A DNA stretch of 40,248 nucleotides from Clostridia bacterium (GCA_017516315.1 JAFXDE010000015.1:1-40248), one strand, 5' to 3'. Shown: positions 22,797 through 32,018, counted from the first letter of the stretch. Program-made: numbers and translations. Notes: generated from the sequence alone by a model not told the origin.

Positions 22797-24479
22797 TTAA
22801 AACAGTCCCGTAATCTTGCCCTCCGCATCCACATCTATCTTCTCTGCGGCAGGTACCTTGGGAAGACCGGGCATAGTCATAATGTCACCGGTGAGAACTA
22901 CGATAAAGCCTGCACCTGCGGAAACCTTTACGTTTCTTACGGTTACGGTGAAGCCCTCGGGGGCACCGAGCTTGGTCGGGTCGTCGGAGAAGCTGTACTG
23001 TGTCTTTGCCACACAGACGGGGAGCTTATCGAGGCCCATATCGCAGAGCTTTTTAATCTGCTTCTGGGCAGAGGGGAGAATAGCTACATCCTTACCGCCG
23101 TAAACCTTGGTAACGATATCTTTAATCTTGCCCTCGATGGTGTCGTTAACATCGTAGGAGAAGGTAAAGGCTGAATTATCCTCTTCCTCGCAGAGACGGA
23201 CTACCTCTTTAGCCAGCTCTTCGCCGCCCTTGCCGCCATCGGCCCATACGGTGGAAAGGCATACATTTACGCCAAGCTCCTTACATTTAGCGATAACGAA
23301 ATCGATTTCGGCATCTGTGTCTGTGGGGAAGCGGTTAACGGCAACCACACAGGGAAGCTTGTATACATTCTTTATATTTGAAACATGACGGAGAAGATTC
23401 GGGATACCCTTTTCGAGAGCCTCGATGTTTTCTTCTCCTAAAGCTGTTTTGGGTAAACCGCCGTGCATTTTAAGAGCGCGGATGGTAGCTACCATAACTA
23501 CTGCCGAGGGGGTGAGACCTGCCATACGGCATTTGATGTCGAGAAATTTCTCCGCACCCAGGTCTGCACCGAAGCCTGCTTCTGTGACAGCGTAATCGCC
23601 CATCTTAAGAGCAGTTTTGGTAGCGATAACCGAGTTACAGCCGTGAGCGATGTTAGCGAAGGGACCGCCGTGAACGAAGGCGGGAGTGCCTTCAAGGGTC
23701 TGAACGAGGTTGGGCTTGAGAGCGTCCTTTAAAAGAGCAGTCATAGCGCCTGCCGCATTGAGCTGACCGCAGGTTACGGGCTCGTCCTTATAGTTATAGC
23801 CGACGATTATACGGGAAAGTCTTTCCTTAAGGTCGGTTACCGATGAGGCAAGACATAAAACAGCCATTACCTCACTTGCAACGGTGATGTCGAAGCCGTC
23901 CTCACGGGGAGTACCGTTTATTCTGCCGCCGAGACCGTCGGTGATGAAGCGCAGCTGTCTGTCGTTCATATCCACACAGCGCTTCCAGGTAATTCTTCTC
24001 ACATCGATGCCCAGAGCGTTGCCCTGCTGAATGTGGTTGTCGAGCATAGCGGCGAGGAGATTATTTGCGCTTGTGATGGCGTGGAAGTCGCCTGTGAAAT
24101 GGAGATTGATATCCTCCATAGGTACTACCTGAGCATAACCGCCGCCTGCGGCACCGCCCTTGACACCGAAAACGGGGCCGAGTGAGGGCTCACGCAGAGC
24201 TACGGTAACCTTTTTACCTATTCTTTTCATACCGTCGGCAAGACCGATGGTGGTCGTGGTTTTTCCCTCGCCTGCAGGGGTGGGGGTGATGGCGGTAACG
24301 AGAATAAGCTTGCCGTCCTTTTTATCCTTGCTGTCATTTAAAAGGGAAAGGTCTATCTTTGCCTTGTAGTTGCCGTACTGTTCGATATACTTTTCGTCTA
24401 CTTCTGCTGTCTTTGCTATTTCTGTTATGTGCTTCATTTGGCACTGCTGAGCGATTTCGATGTCGCTTAAAAAAGCCAT
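22797..24479 (-). CDS. fhs: Formate-tetrahydrofolate ligase
   Basis: 560 aa, the normal length. It makes 10-formyl-tetrahydrofolate from formate, tetrahydrofolate and ATP, feeding purine and one-carbon metabolism, and in acetogens the methyl branch of CO2 fixation. The P-loop [16 protein letters not shown] (65-80) and the family blocks [47 protein letters not shown] and [14 protein letters not shown] are all intact. No folD or other folate gene is adjacent, so this does not show acetogenesis by itself. AGGAGG precedes the ATG. Transcription is from its own promoter. Confidence 0.97.
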   Translation of the reverse strand: MAFLSDIEIAQQCQMKHITEIAKTAEVDEKYIEQYGNYKAKIDLSLLNDSKDKKDGKLILVTAITPTPAGEGKTTTTIGLADGMKRIGKKVTVALREPSLGPVFGVKGGAAGGGYAQVVPMEDINLHFTGDFHAITSANNLLAAMLDNHIQQGNALGIDVRRITWKRCVDMNDRQLRFITDGLGGRINGTPREDGFDITVASEVMAVLCLASSVTDLKERLSRIIVGYNYKDEPVTCGQLNAAGAMTALLKDALKPNLVQTLEGTPAFVHGGPFANIAHGCNSVIATKTALKMGDYAVTEAGFGADLGAEKFLDIKCRMAGLTPSAVVMVATIRALKMHGGLPKTALGEENIEALEKGIPNLLRHVSNIKNVYKLPCVVAVNRFPTDTDAEIDFVIAKCKELGVNVCLSTVWADGGKGGEELAKEVVRLCEEEDNSAFTFSYDVNDTIEGKIKDIVTKVYGGKDVAILPSAQKQIKKLCDMGLDKLPVCVAKTQYSFSDDPTKLGAPEGFTVTVRNVKVSAGAGFIVVLTGDIMTMPGLPKVPAAEKIDVDAEGKITGLF

Positions 24480-24531
24480 ACTTATTTCCTCCTAATCCGA
24501 ATCTGCTGTAATGCAGATAGACATTATTTAT

Positions 24532-24560
24532 AGTATACATATTTATTGTCAGCAAGTCAA
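24532..24560 (-). promoter_or_regulatory. Promoter for fhs
   Basis: TTGACT (24555-24560), a 17-base spacer and TATACT (24532-24537) on the minus strand. The leader holds a small hairpin (ATCTGC/GCAGAT, 24501-24518) too short to be a tetrahydrofolate riboswitch. Confidence 0.7.
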
Positions 24561-24606
24561 TATTTTTTTCGCAGAGAAAAGGTAGGACAGGCTTTCTTCC
24601 TTTCTC

Positions 24607-24636
24607 TTGAAAAGGCAGGACAGGATGTGGTATAAT
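24607..24636 (+). promoter_or_regulatory. Promoter for the esterase gene
   Basis: TTGAAA (24607-24612), an 18-base spacer and TATAAT (24631-24636). Confidence 0.65.
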
Positions 24637-24678
24637 CCTTTCAGTAAATACTGCGAAATTTCAGCAAGGGAGAACAGC

Positions 24679-25446
24679 ATGAAGATTTGCGATTTTATTC
24701 AGCGGAAAAGAGATACACTGAGAAGAAACAGATATGAGCTTAAGCCTTATCTGGTGAAGGACGGAAAAAGCCATCCCTTTGCTCTTATCTGTCCCGGGGG
24801 CGGCTACAGCGAGGTATGCTCCTTCGGAGAGGGAAGGCCCTTTGCCGAGGAGCTGAACAAATCAGGCTATCACGCCTTCGTGGTATATTACCGGGTAAAG
24901 GATAAGGCGAAATACCCTAATCCTCAGGATGACCTGGAAAGAGCCGTCAGAGAAATTTTCGGAAATTCCGAAAGGTGGAGGGTTGACACTGAAGGCTGGT
25001 CCTTGTGGGGAAGCTCAGCAGGCGGACATCTTGCGGCAAGCTACTGCACGGAGAAAAGAGGTACACCGAAGCCCTCGGCTCTTATTCTCGTTTACCCCGT
25101 AATCACTATGGGCGAGCATACTCATGAGGGCTCGAGAAATAATCTTCTCGGAAAAAATCCCTCCCGGGAGATGATAGATAAGCTTTCCGTAGAAAAGCAG
25201 GCAGGCCCCGATTATCCTCCCGTTTTCGCCTGGTACGGTACAGCAGACGATACGGTAGGTACGGTCAATACGGAGATGCTGGCGAAGGCTCTCGAAAGGG
25301 TCTCGGTTACCCATAAGGTCGAGGCCTACGAGGGGATAGGACACGGAGCAGGTCTTGCGAAGGGAACAGCGGCAGAGGTCTGGTTAAGTCACGCCGTAGA
25401 GTTCTGGGAGAGTCAGAGAAAGGCTTTATCTGAGCCGCAAGGCTGA
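24679..25446 (+). CDS. Alpha/beta-hydrolase, acetyl-xylan-esterase/BD-FAE-like
   Basis: 255 aa from ATG 24679 (AGGGAG upstream). The frame is open further up to 24607, but that part overlaps the promoter. It has no signal peptide and is likely cytoplasmic. LICPGGGYSEVC is the HGGG-like oxyanion loop of the esterase/lipase superfamily. WGSSAGGHLAA holds the nucleophile Ser113. YGTADDTV offers Asp191 and GIGHGAGL offers His222. The layout fits small carbohydrate esterases that remove acetyl groups from xylan-type oligosaccharides, which would suit the surrounding glycoside hydrolases, but the substrate is inferred. Confidence 0.8.
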   Translation: MKICDFIQRKRDTLRRNRYELKPYLVKDGKSHPFALICPGGGYSEVCSFGEGRPFAEELNKSGYHAFVVYYRVKDKAKYPNPQDDLERAVREIFGNSERWRVDTEGWSLWGSSAGGHLAASYCTEKRGTPKPSALILVYPVITMGEHTHEGSRNNLLGKNPSREMIDKLSVEKQAGPDYPPVFAWYGTADDTVGTVNTEMLAKALERVSVTHKVEAYEGIGHGAGLAKGTAAEVWLSHAVEFWESQRKALSEPQG

Positions 25447-25504
25447 TAATTTTTCATTTTCACGCGACAAATTTTGCATTTCTCTTTATTTTATCTTTAA
25501 TATG

Positions 25505-25513
25505 TGATATAAT
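25505..25513 (+). promoter_or_regulatory. Extended -10 promoter for the M20 peptidase gene
   Basis: TGATATAAT (TATAAT at 25508-25513) with no good -35. The same TGTGATATAAT word occurs before the genes at 6578 (minus) and 36176. Confidence 0.5.
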
Positions 25514-25543
25514 TTTTACAATATTTATTGGGGAGATGAAAAA

Positions 25544-26866
25544 ATGAGCGATAACCGTTCAATGAAGTACGCTGAAATACTTTCAAAGCTTATTAAGGTT
25601 GAAACTATTTCATCAAGAGAAAATAATGACATAAACAAATTTCTTGCTTTCCATGAGGTTCTCCGTGAAACCTATCCTAAGCTTTTTGCCACAGCTGAGG
25701 TCGAGAGCTTCGACGGCAATCTTTTACTTAAATGGAAGGGTAAGGATTCATCCCTGAAGCCCGTTCTTCTTATGAATCACCACGATGTCGTAGAGGCAAG
25801 CGGTGAATGGACACATCCCGCTTTTTCGGGTGCTATCGCCGACGGCAAGGTATGGGGCAGAGGCACTCTTGACACAAAGGGCGGTCTGGCTATGATGTTC
25901 CAGGCGGCAGAGGAGCTTATCGGTGAGGGCTTCACACCTGAAAGAGATACATATTTCGTTACTGCCTGCACCGAGGAAATCGGTGGCGAGGGCGGAGATG
26001 CGATCTCTTTGGCCTTACAGGAAAGAGGTATAGAATTTTATATGGTGCTCGATGAGGGCGGTATGATTCTTTATGACCCTATCGGCGGCGCTGACGGTAC
26101 CTTCGCTATGATAGGAGTAGGTGAAAAGGGTTATGTAGACCTTAAGTTTATCGCCAAATCAAACGGCGGCCACGCCTCTGCACCGGGTAAGAACACTCCG
26201 CTTGTCCGTCTCGGTAAATTTATGGCTGAGGCAGAAAAGGCAGAATGCTTCGATGTTTATATGTCAGACACAGTCAAGGAAATGCTTTCTCGCTTCTCTC
26301 CGACAATGAAGGGTGTTATGAAAACGGCCTGCAGTAATGTAAATGCCTTTAAGCCTGTTCTTAAAAAGGTTATGCCTATGATTTCACCTGCAGGTGCGGC
26401 GCTTCTCAGAACTACTCTTGCCTTCACTATGAGTAAGGGCTCAGACGGAACTAATGTTATTCCTCAGGAGGCCTGGGTAGTGGGCAATATGCGCTTCTCA
26501 CATCATCAGGGCAAAAAAGCAAGCGTTGATGCCATTACTGCTCTTGCCAAAAAATACGATATCGAAACAGTAGTTACCGATGACGGTATAGAATCGGGAA
26601 TTACAGATTTCAAGGGTGAGGCATTCACCTTTATCGAAAAGGCAGTAAATAATGTTTTCCCTGAATATAAGCCTGTTCCCTATATTATGAACGCCGCTAC
26701 AGACAGCAGATATTTCTGCAGAGTATGTGACAACTGTATCCGATTCGTTCCCTTTAAGATAGACAAACAGCAGCTTGACAGCGTTCACGGCATAGATGAA
26801 AATGTGGATGTGGATACTCTTGCACCTGCAGTTGATTTTTATAAGTATGTGATTAAAGAGGTATAA
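25544..26866 (+). CDS. M20 family metallopeptidase / deacylase
   Basis: 440 aa. M20 enzymes are cytoplasmic two-metal peptidases or amide deacylases. The metal ligands line up as His79 with Asp81 (LMNHHDVV), Asp110 in GRGTLDTKGG, the catalytic base pair Glu144-Glu145 (CTEEIGGEGG), Asp170 (VLDEGG), and a late His in SVHGIDENV. The dimerisation domain sits between about 190 and 310. It is similar in plan to carboxypeptidase-S/acetylornithine deacetylase-like proteins, but closeness to argG/argH does not show an arginine role. GGGGAG precedes the ATG. Confidence 0.9.
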   Translation: MSDNRSMKYAEILSKLIKVETISSRENNDINKFLAFHEVLRETYPKLFATAEVESFDGNLLLKWKGKDSSLKPVLLMNHHDVVEASGEWTHPAFSGAIADGKVWGRGTLDTKGGLAMMFQAAEELIGEGFTPERDTYFVTACTEEIGGEGGDAISLALQERGIEFYMVLDEGGMILYDPIGGADGTFAMIGVGEKGYVDLKFIAKSNGGHASAPGKNTPLVRLGKFMAEAEKAECFDVYMSDTVKEMLSRFSPTMKGVMKTACSNVNAFKPVLKKVMPMISPAGAALLRTTLAFTMSKGSDGTNVIPQEAWVVGNMRFSHHQGKKASVDAITALAKKYDIETVVTDDGIESGITDFKGEAFTFIEKAVNNVFPEYKPVPYIMNAATDSRYFCRVCDNCIRFVPFKIDKQQLDSVHGIDENVDVDTLAPAVDFYKYVIKEV

Positions 26867-26877
26867 TAAGAGCTTTT

Positions 26878-26900
26878 CCCCTGACTTAAAAGGTCGGGGG
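26878..26900 (+). terminator. Terminator after the M20 gene
   Basis: CCCCTGAC (26878-26885) pairs with GTCGGGGG (26893-26900) with one G-U, then TTATTGCTTT. Confidence 0.6.
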
Positions 26901-26903
26901 TTA

Positions 26904-26933
26904 TTGCTTTGTAATAAGCAGCTGTGCTATAAT
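26904..26933 (+). promoter_or_regulatory. Promoter for the HAD phosphatase gene
   Basis: TTGCTT (26904-26909), an 18-base spacer and TATAAT (26928-26933), directly behind the previous terminator. Confidence 0.6.
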
Positions 26934-26968
26934 AGGGCAAGGAAACATATATAACGGGAAGTGATAAT

Positions 26969-27607
26969 ATGTATAAAACCGTTCTTTTTGATCTGGACGG
27001 CACACTGACAGACCCGGGACTCGGCATTACAAATTCAGTAGCTTATGCACTGAAAAGGTACGGCATAGAGGTACAGGACAGAGAAGCACTGTATGCTTTT
27101 ATAGGTCCTCCTCTAAATGATTCCTTTAAAAGGTATTATAATTTTTCTGATGAAAAGGCTATGGAAGCCATAATGCTTTACCGTGAGTATTTTAAGGATA
27201 AGGGTATTTTTGAAAACGAGGTCTATGAGGGAATAATTCCGCTTCTGAAAAGGATTAAAGAATCGGGCAGAAAAATTATTCTGGCAACCTCAAAGCCTGA
27301 GGAGTTTGCGGTGAGAATACTTGAGCATTTCGGCCTTGCGGAATATTTTGATGTAGTTGCAGGCGCATCTATGGACGAAAAACGAAACAAAAAAGGCGAT
27401 GTTATAAAATATGCGTTAGAAAAGGGCGGACTGACAGCTGAAAATGCGGTCATGATTGGTGACAGAGAGCACGATGTTTACGGAGCACGGGAAAACGGAA
27501 TAGACACCATTGGCGTGCTTTACGGCTACGGCAGCAGGGAGGAACTGGAAAAAGCGGGAGCTATGTATATTGCAGAAACAGTCGGGGATATTTACGCTCT
27601 TTTATAA
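26969..27607 (+). CDS. HAD-superfamily phosphatase, phosphoglycolate phosphatase-like
   Basis: 212 aa. HAD motif I FDLDGTLTDPG has the nucleophile Asp8 and acid Asp10. A four-helix cap follows (about 15-85). Motif II is ILATSKPEEF, motif III the Lys in the KRNKKGDVI region, and motif IV MIGDREHDVYGARENGI. The C-terminal IDTIGVLYGYGSREELEKAGA is typical of Gph/PpaX-like enzymes that remove phosphate from phosphoglycolate, pyrophosphate or nucleotides. The substrate is open. GH31 follows after 35 bases, so the two may be cotranscribed. Confidence 0.88.
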   Translation: MYKTVLFDLDGTLTDPGLGITNSVAYALKRYGIEVQDREALYAFIGPPLNDSFKRYYNFSDEKAMEAIMLYREYFKDKGIFENEVYEGIIPLLKRIKESGRKIILATSKPEEFAVRILEHFGLAEYFDVVAGASMDEKRNKKGDVIKYALEKGGLTAENAVMIGDREHDVYGARENGIDTIGVLYGYGSREELEKAGAMYIAETVGDIYALL

Positions 27608-27642
27608 AAAGGGACGGCTGAAAAATAAAAGGTGGAGAAAAT

Positions 27643-29595
27643 ATGAATAATCTTATCATTAAAGACAACGAAATACTGTTTACACGCTATACGGAGCTTG
27701 TCCGTATCAGTGCCTGCGGAAAAAACGCCATCCGCTTTCAGGGCTTTCCCGATAACAGGGTGATCGATGAGGATTACACTCTTATGCCTCAGAAGGCAGA
27801 GGCTGTAATCGAGGACCGCGGCTACTGTGTGACTCTTACCTGCGGCACTCTTACGGTAAAGCTCGAGGAAAACGGAAAGCTGACCTTTTACGAAGGGGAT
27901 AGAGTTATTCTCTGCGAAAAGCCTGAGCTTACCTTCCACAGTAATTTCCGCCATTTCGATAATAAGGGAAGCGGTCTTTGGTCGGCAAGAGTAACCTTCG
28001 AGCCGAATGAAAACGAACACTTTTTCGGCCTGGGTCACAGCTGGGATAACGGCTTCGACCTTAAGGGCTCGTCTATCGACATCCGTAATGTAAACGCCAA
28101 ATGCACCATACCTTATGTTTATTCCTCACTGGGCTACGGCTTTTTATGGAATAATCCCTCTACGGGTCTTTGCGAGCTTTCAAATAACCGTACACGCTGG
28201 AGCTGTGACAGCTGTAAATTTATGGACTTCGTGGTTATGGCAGGTACTCCGAAGGAGGTTTGCACCACCCTTTGCGACCTTACGGGCTATGCACCGAAAA
28301 TGCCTGAGTGGGCGACAGGCTTCTGGCAGTGCAGACTCCGTTATGAAACTCAGGAGGAGCTTCTTTCCGTGGCGAGAAAATATAAGGAGCTGGAAATACC
28401 TCTTTCGGTTATTATCGCTGACTATTTTCATTGGACGGAGCAGGGCGATTATAAGTTCGACCCGAAATACTGGCCCGATGTAAAGGCGATGACCGATGAG
28501 CTTCACAGTATGAATACGAAGCTCGCCGTATCCGTGTGGCCTACCATAAACGAGAACAGCGAAAACTATTGGTATATGAGAAACAATAATATGCTTATGC
28601 GCAACGCTCACGGTCCGGACAGAGTTTTCGAATTTTACGGCTGGCAGAATGAAATAGATGTCACTAACCCTGCTACGAGAGAATTCGTATGGAGTAAGCT
28701 CAAGGAAAATTATATAGACCGGGGCGTGGATGCTCTCTGGTTTGACGAGGCTGAGCCCGAGATACATCCCGAATGCTTTGATAATCTTATATGGCATAAG
28801 GGCAGAGCTGATACGGTAGGCCTTATCTATTCTTATTACTATTCCAAAATGGCTTATGACGGCTTTAAGTCCATAGGCAGAGATGACATAATCACTCTTA
28901 CCCGCTGTGCCTACCTGGGAAGTCAGAAATTCGGCTCTCTGGTATGGTCGGGCGATATCGAGTCTACCTTCGAGTCTCTCGCCTGTCAGGTAAGAGCAGG
29001 CCTTAATATGGCGATGTGCGGTATACCCTGGTGGAATACGGATATCGGCGGCTTCTACGGCGCTGACATCACAAGCGATTACTTCAGGGAGCTTATCGTG
29101 CGTTGGTTCCAGTTCGGTCTCTTCAGTCCCGTAATGAGGCTTCACGGTTCCAGAATAAGACACTTCGAGCCTACGCCCGGACTTAAGGAGCCAAGCGGTG
29201 ACCCCAATGAAATCTGGAGCTTCGGCGAAGAAAATTTCGAAATACTGAAAAAGCTTATTTTCATCCGTGAAAGACTGCGCCCCTATATTCAGAAGCAGAT
29301 GGATACGGCATCGGAAAAGGGCTATCCCGTTATGAGACCGATGTTTTTCGAATATCCCGACGATGAAATCTGCTACACTCTCGACAGTCAGTATATGTTC
29401 GGTGACGATATTATCTTCGCACCTGTCGTAAATCAGGGACAGACGGTGAAAACCGTTTACATTCCCGACGGTGAATGGATTTTAACCAAGGATAAAAAGC
29501 TTTACACTAAAGGCACCTATGAAATCACGGCAGAGCTTGACGAGTTTATTGCTTTGGTCAGAAAGGGCTCGGATGTAATTGATTGTTTCGGATAA
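27643..29595 (+). CDS. Glycoside hydrolase family 31 (alpha-xylosidase/alpha-glucosidase type)
   Basis: 650 aa, no signal peptide. An N-terminal beta-sandwich (1-210) with FFGLGHSWDNGF is followed by the TIM barrel. ALWFDEAEPE carries the nucleophile Asp368; the EAEPE form is typical of alpha-xylosidases rather than the DMNE form of many alpha-glucosidases. WSGDIESTFESL carries the likely acid/base Asp438. IPWWNTDIGGFYG, RWFQFGLFSPVMRLHG and PVMRPMFFEYPDD are strong family blocks. The enzyme would release xylose or glucose from the end of imported oligosaccharides in the cytoplasm. GGTGGAG precedes the ATG, and a strong terminator follows. Confidence 0.92.
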   Translation: MNNLIIKDNEILFTRYTELVRISACGKNAIRFQGFPDNRVIDEDYTLMPQKAEAVIEDRGYCVTLTCGTLTVKLEENGKLTFYEGDRVILCEKPELTFHSNFRHFDNKGSGLWSARVTFEPNENEHFFGLGHSWDNGFDLKGSSIDIRNVNAKCTIPYVYSSLGYGFLWNNPSTGLCELSNNRTRWSCDSCKFMDFVVMAGTPKEVCTTLCDLTGYAPKMPEWATGFWQCRLRYETQEELLSVARKYKELEIPLSVIIADYFHWTEQGDYKFDPKYWPDVKAMTDELHSMNTKLAVSVWPTINENSENYWYMRNNNMLMRNAHGPDRVFEFYGWQNEIDVTNPATREFVWSKLKENYIDRGVDALWFDEAEPEIHPECFDNLIWHKGRADTVGLIYSYYYSKMAYDGFKSIGRDDIITLTRCAYLGSQKFGSLVWSGDIESTFESLACQVRAGLNMAMCGIPWWNTDIGGFYGADITSDYFRELIVRWFQFGLFSPVMRLHGSRIRHFEPTPGLKEPSGDPNEIWSFGEENFEILKKLIFIRERLRPYIQKQMDTASEKGYPVMRPMFFEYPDDEICYTLDSQYMFGDDIIFAPVVNQGQTVKTVYIPDGEWILTKDKKLYTKGTYEITAELDEFIALVRKGSDVIDCFG

Positions 29596-29620
29596 AAGAT
29601 ACCCCGATAAACTTTGTTTT

Positions 29621-29651
29621 CCCCTTCTGCAGTATTGTTCTGCAGAAGGGG
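29621..29651 (+). terminator. Strong terminator after GH31
   Basis: CCCCTTCTGCAG (29621-29632) pairs perfectly with CTGCAGAAGGGG (29640-29651), then CTTTTTCTC. Confidence 0.85.
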
Positions 29652-29698
29652 CTTTTTCTCTGCTGAACGGTTTTTGCTCTGATTCCACAGTCCGTAGG

Positions 29699-29727
29699 TT
29701 GTCTTTTATTCTTTTCAGAGTTATAAT
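29699..29727 (+). promoter_or_regulatory. Promoter for the XRE-desulfoferrodoxin gene
   Basis: TTGTCT (29699-29704), a 17-base spacer and TATAAT (29722-29727). Confidence 0.65.
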
Positions 29728-29756
29728 TATTTCACTACATCCGAGGAGGAAAAATA

Positions 29757-30341
29757 ATGAATACTTACATTACAGGCGCTACGGTTAAAAAGCTCCGTGA
29801 GGCCAAGGGTATAACACAGCAGCAGCTGGCAGATATAATAGGAGTGACGGCTAAGGCCGTTTCCAAATGGGAGACAGCAAAAGGGCTTCCCGATATTTCG
29901 CTTATCGAGTCCCTTAGTCAGGCTCTCGGAGTTTCGGTAATGGAGCTTATGTCAGGTGAGACGGTTACAAACCGTAACGCCTCATCTAATCTTCTTCGCT
30001 CTGAATTTTATGTCTGTCCCGTATGCGGAAATGTAATACACACCACGGGAGAGGCTGTCATAAGCTGCTGCGGAATCGCTCTTCCGCCTCTGGAGGCTGA
30101 GGAGACCGATGAAAAACACAGCATAAGCATCGAAAGCGTAGAGGATGAGAAATTTATAACCGTAAATCACGAAATGACCAAAAGCCATTATATTTCCTTT
30201 ATGGCTTATGTGACTACGGATAAGCTGCAGCTTGTAAAGCTTTATCCTGAGGGTAACGCCGAAACGAGAATTCAGTTCAGAGGAAGAGGCTATCTTTACA
30301 TCTTCTGTAATAAGCACGGACTTATGAGAGAAAGAATATAA
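29757..30341 (+). CDS. XRE helix-turn-helix fused to a desulfoferrodoxin (superoxide reductase) domain
   Basis: 194 aa. Residues 8-64 are a Cro/C1-type HTH (VKKLREAKGITQQQLADIIG, AKAVSKWETAKGLPDI). Residues 87-194 match a whole class I desulfoferrodoxin. Centre I appears as C87-x2-C90 plus C104-C105 (CPVCGNVI..SCCGIAL), the four-Cys rubredoxin-like iron site. Centre II appears as E119-K120-H121, H138 and H144 (NHEMTKSHYISF), and C184 with H187 (FCNKHGL), giving the four His and one Cys that hold the active iron, plus the Glu and Lys that help catalysis. The domain would reduce superoxide to peroxide or sense it. The HTH suggests a redox-responsive regulator that may keep enzyme activity; targets are unknown. 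It has its own promoter and sits between two glycosidase genes. Confidence 0.85.
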   Translation: MNTYITGATVKKLREAKGITQQQLADIIGVTAKAVSKWETAKGLPDISLIESLSQALGVSVMELMSGETVTNRNASSNLLRSEFYVCPVCGNVIHTTGEAVISCCGIALPPLEAEETDEKHSISIESVEDEKFITVNHEMTKSHYISFMAYVTTDKLQLVKLYPEGNAETRIQFRGRGYLYIFCNKHGLMRERI

Positions 30342-30349
30342 AATAGTTA

Positions 30350-30378
30350 TTGAAATAGCGGAAGAAATGTGTTAGAAT
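30350..30378 (+). promoter_or_regulatory. Promoter for the GH36-like gene
   Basis: TTGAAA (30350-30355), a 17-base spacer and TAGAAT (30373-30378), placed in the 65-base gap after the XRE-desulfoferrodoxin gene. Confidence 0.65.
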
Positions 30379-30406
30379 TTTTATCAATAAAATAAAAGGA
30401 GAAAAT

Positions 30407-31906
30407 ATGAATTTTGACATTAAAAATTTTTCCGTTAAAATCATCTGTGAGGGCGGAAATACAGATACGGTTATAGAAACAGAAGCCAAAGGAAATGAAA
30501 TGAAGCTTTATTTGAAGGCTACGGAGGATAAGCCGAAATTTATCGAGCTTCACTGGGAGACTGAGGTGCAGGAGGATTTGCTTGTTCTCGGCGATGCCTG
30601 GGAGAGAAGCTACGGAAATCTCAGATTTCTGCCTCTTTCGGAGAATGACCGATGGATGCCCTGGTATTTTATTGCTACCGATAAGAAAAAGTGCTTTTGC
30701 TTCGGTGTAAAGACAGGCTGTAATTCCTTCGTCAGCTTCCGCTTCGACAGAAAGGGGATTACCGCCACGGTTGATGTGAGAAACGGCGGCAGCGGTGTGC
30801 ATCTCGGCGGAAGAAGGCTTTGCCTTTGTACCTTTGTCTGTGAGAAATATGACAGCGGTGAGGTTTTCGAAAATCTCTGCGATTACTGCGGTAAGCTTTG
30901 CGATAATCCAATTCTCCCCAAGGAGAGAATTTACGGCGGAAATAATTGGTACTATGCCTACGGAAAGAGCAGCTATGCTCAGATTATCTCCGATACCCGT
31001 CTTCTTGTTGAGCTCTCTGAGGACATAGAGAACAGACCCTTCGAGGTTATTGATGACTGCTGGCAGAAAAACAAATGTGCAGGTCCCTGGCTTCCCAATA
31101 AAAAGTTCGGAGATATGAAAAAGCTTGCTGACGAAATAAGAGAAATCGGGGCAAGACCGGGAATATGGGTGCGTCTTCTCCGTAATAAGCACAGAAGGCT
31201 TAAAAGAGCCTATAAAATCAAGCGTAAGGGCAGAAGAAGCTATCTTGACCCGACACATCCCGAGGTGCAGAGGTACATAAGAGCTGACATCGAAAGAATA
31301 AAGGGCTGGGGCTATGAGCTTTTGAAGCACGATTTTTCTACTGCTGACCTTTTCGGTGACTTCGGTGGAAATCTTACCTCAGGAATCACCAATGTCGACC
31401 GCTGGCATTTTTACGACAGGACAAAGACCAATGCCGAAATAGTTCTCGATTTCTACCGTCTCATAAAGGATGCGGCAGGGGATATGTATATAATTGGCTG
31501 CAATACGGTTTCTCATCTTTCGGCAGGTCTCGTTCACATCTCCAGAACGGGTGACGATACCAGCGGCGTCGAATGGAACAGAACGAGGGATTACGGGGTA
31601 AATACTCTGGCCTTCCGACTGGCGCAGAATGAGAAATTCTATATGTGCGATGCGGACTGTGTTGGTATACAGAAGGATAACATCCCTTGGGAAAAAAACC
31701 GTCAGTGGCTTCATTTGCTTTCTTACAGTAATACACCTCTTTTCGTGTCCTGCTGTGATGATATCGGCGAAAGGCAAAGGGCAGATTTGAGAAAGGCATA
31801 TAAGATTTTTAACGAGTCTCATTCCTTTAAGCCGCTGGATATTTTCGACACTAAAATTCCGACGGAATGGGAGATAGACGGAGAAAAGATAAAATATGAA
31901 TGGTGA
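30407..31906 (+). CDS. GH36-like alpha-galactosidase (clan GH-D)
   Basis: 499 aa, no signal peptide. An N-terminal beta domain (about 1-170) precedes a TIM barrel with NNWYYAYGKSSY, FEVIDDCWQ, ARPGIWVRLL, YLDPTHPEVQ and GYELLKHDFST, where Asp309 is the likely nucleophile of clan GH-D. HISRTGDDTSG provides the acid/base (Asp383 or Asp384). It is shorter than classic GH36 enzymes (about 700 aa), so it may belong to a less studied subgroup or a neighbouring family. The activity, removal of alpha-galactose or a related sugar, is inferred. AAAGGAG precedes the ATG. A transporter gene follows under a separate promoter. Confidence 0.78.
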   Translation: MNFDIKNFSVKIICEGGNTDTVIETEAKGNEMKLYLKATEDKPKFIELHWETEVQEDLLVLGDAWERSYGNLRFLPLSENDRWMPWYFIATDKKKCFCFGVKTGCNSFVSFRFDRKGITATVDVRNGGSGVHLGGRRLCLCTFVCEKYDSGEVFENLCDYCGKLCDNPILPKERIYGGNNWYYAYGKSSYAQIISDTRLLVELSEDIENRPFEVIDDCWQKNKCAGPWLPNKKFGDMKKLADEIREIGARPGIWVRLLRNKHRRLKRAYKIKRKGRRSYLDPTHPEVQRYIRADIERIKGWGYELLKHDFSTADLFGDFGGNLTSGITNVDRWHFYDRTKTNAEIVLDFYRLIKDAAGDMYIIGCNTVSHLSAGLVHISRTGDDTSGVEWNRTRDYGVNTLAFRLAQNEKFYMCDADCVGIQKDNIPWEKNRQWLHLLSYSNTPLFVSCCDDIGERQRADLRKAYKIFNESHSFKPLDIFDTKIPTEWEIDGEKIKYEW

Positions 31907-31916
31907 CGGTATTTTA

Positions 31917-31945
31917 TTGACAAAAAAACCGTCAGATGGTATTAT
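31917..31945 (+). promoter_or_regulatory. Strong promoter for the GPH-like transporter gene
   Basis: TTGACA (31917-31922), a 17-base spacer and TATTAT (31940-31945). Confidence 0.75.
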
Positions 31946-31958
31946 TATTCTGTTAGAT

Positions 31959-31988
31959 AAACGGCATCCGTAAACCACGATGCCGTTT
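31959..31988 (+). promoter_or_regulatory. Hairpin in the transporter leader
   Basis: AAACGGCATC (31959-31968) pairs perfectly with GATGCCGTTT (31979-31988), in the leader between the promoter and the GGAGGAG site. There is no good T-run. It may be an operator, an mRNA-stabilising stem or a weak attenuator. Confidence 0.45.
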
Positions 31989-32018
31989 CATTCTTAACAG
32001 ATAAAGGAGGAGTATTTT

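Noticed and set aside
24480-24531. Possible tetrahydrofolate riboswitch before fhs
   Set aside because: The leader is only about 50 bases long with one 6-bp hairpin, far too short for that aptamer.
28180-29163. Long open frame antisense to the GH31 gene
   Set aside because: It is fully inside a clear GH31 gene, has no ribosome site, and reads as low-similarity shadow sequence; the antisense frames over the GH36-like gene (30347-31330) and the 5053 gene are rejected on the same grounds.
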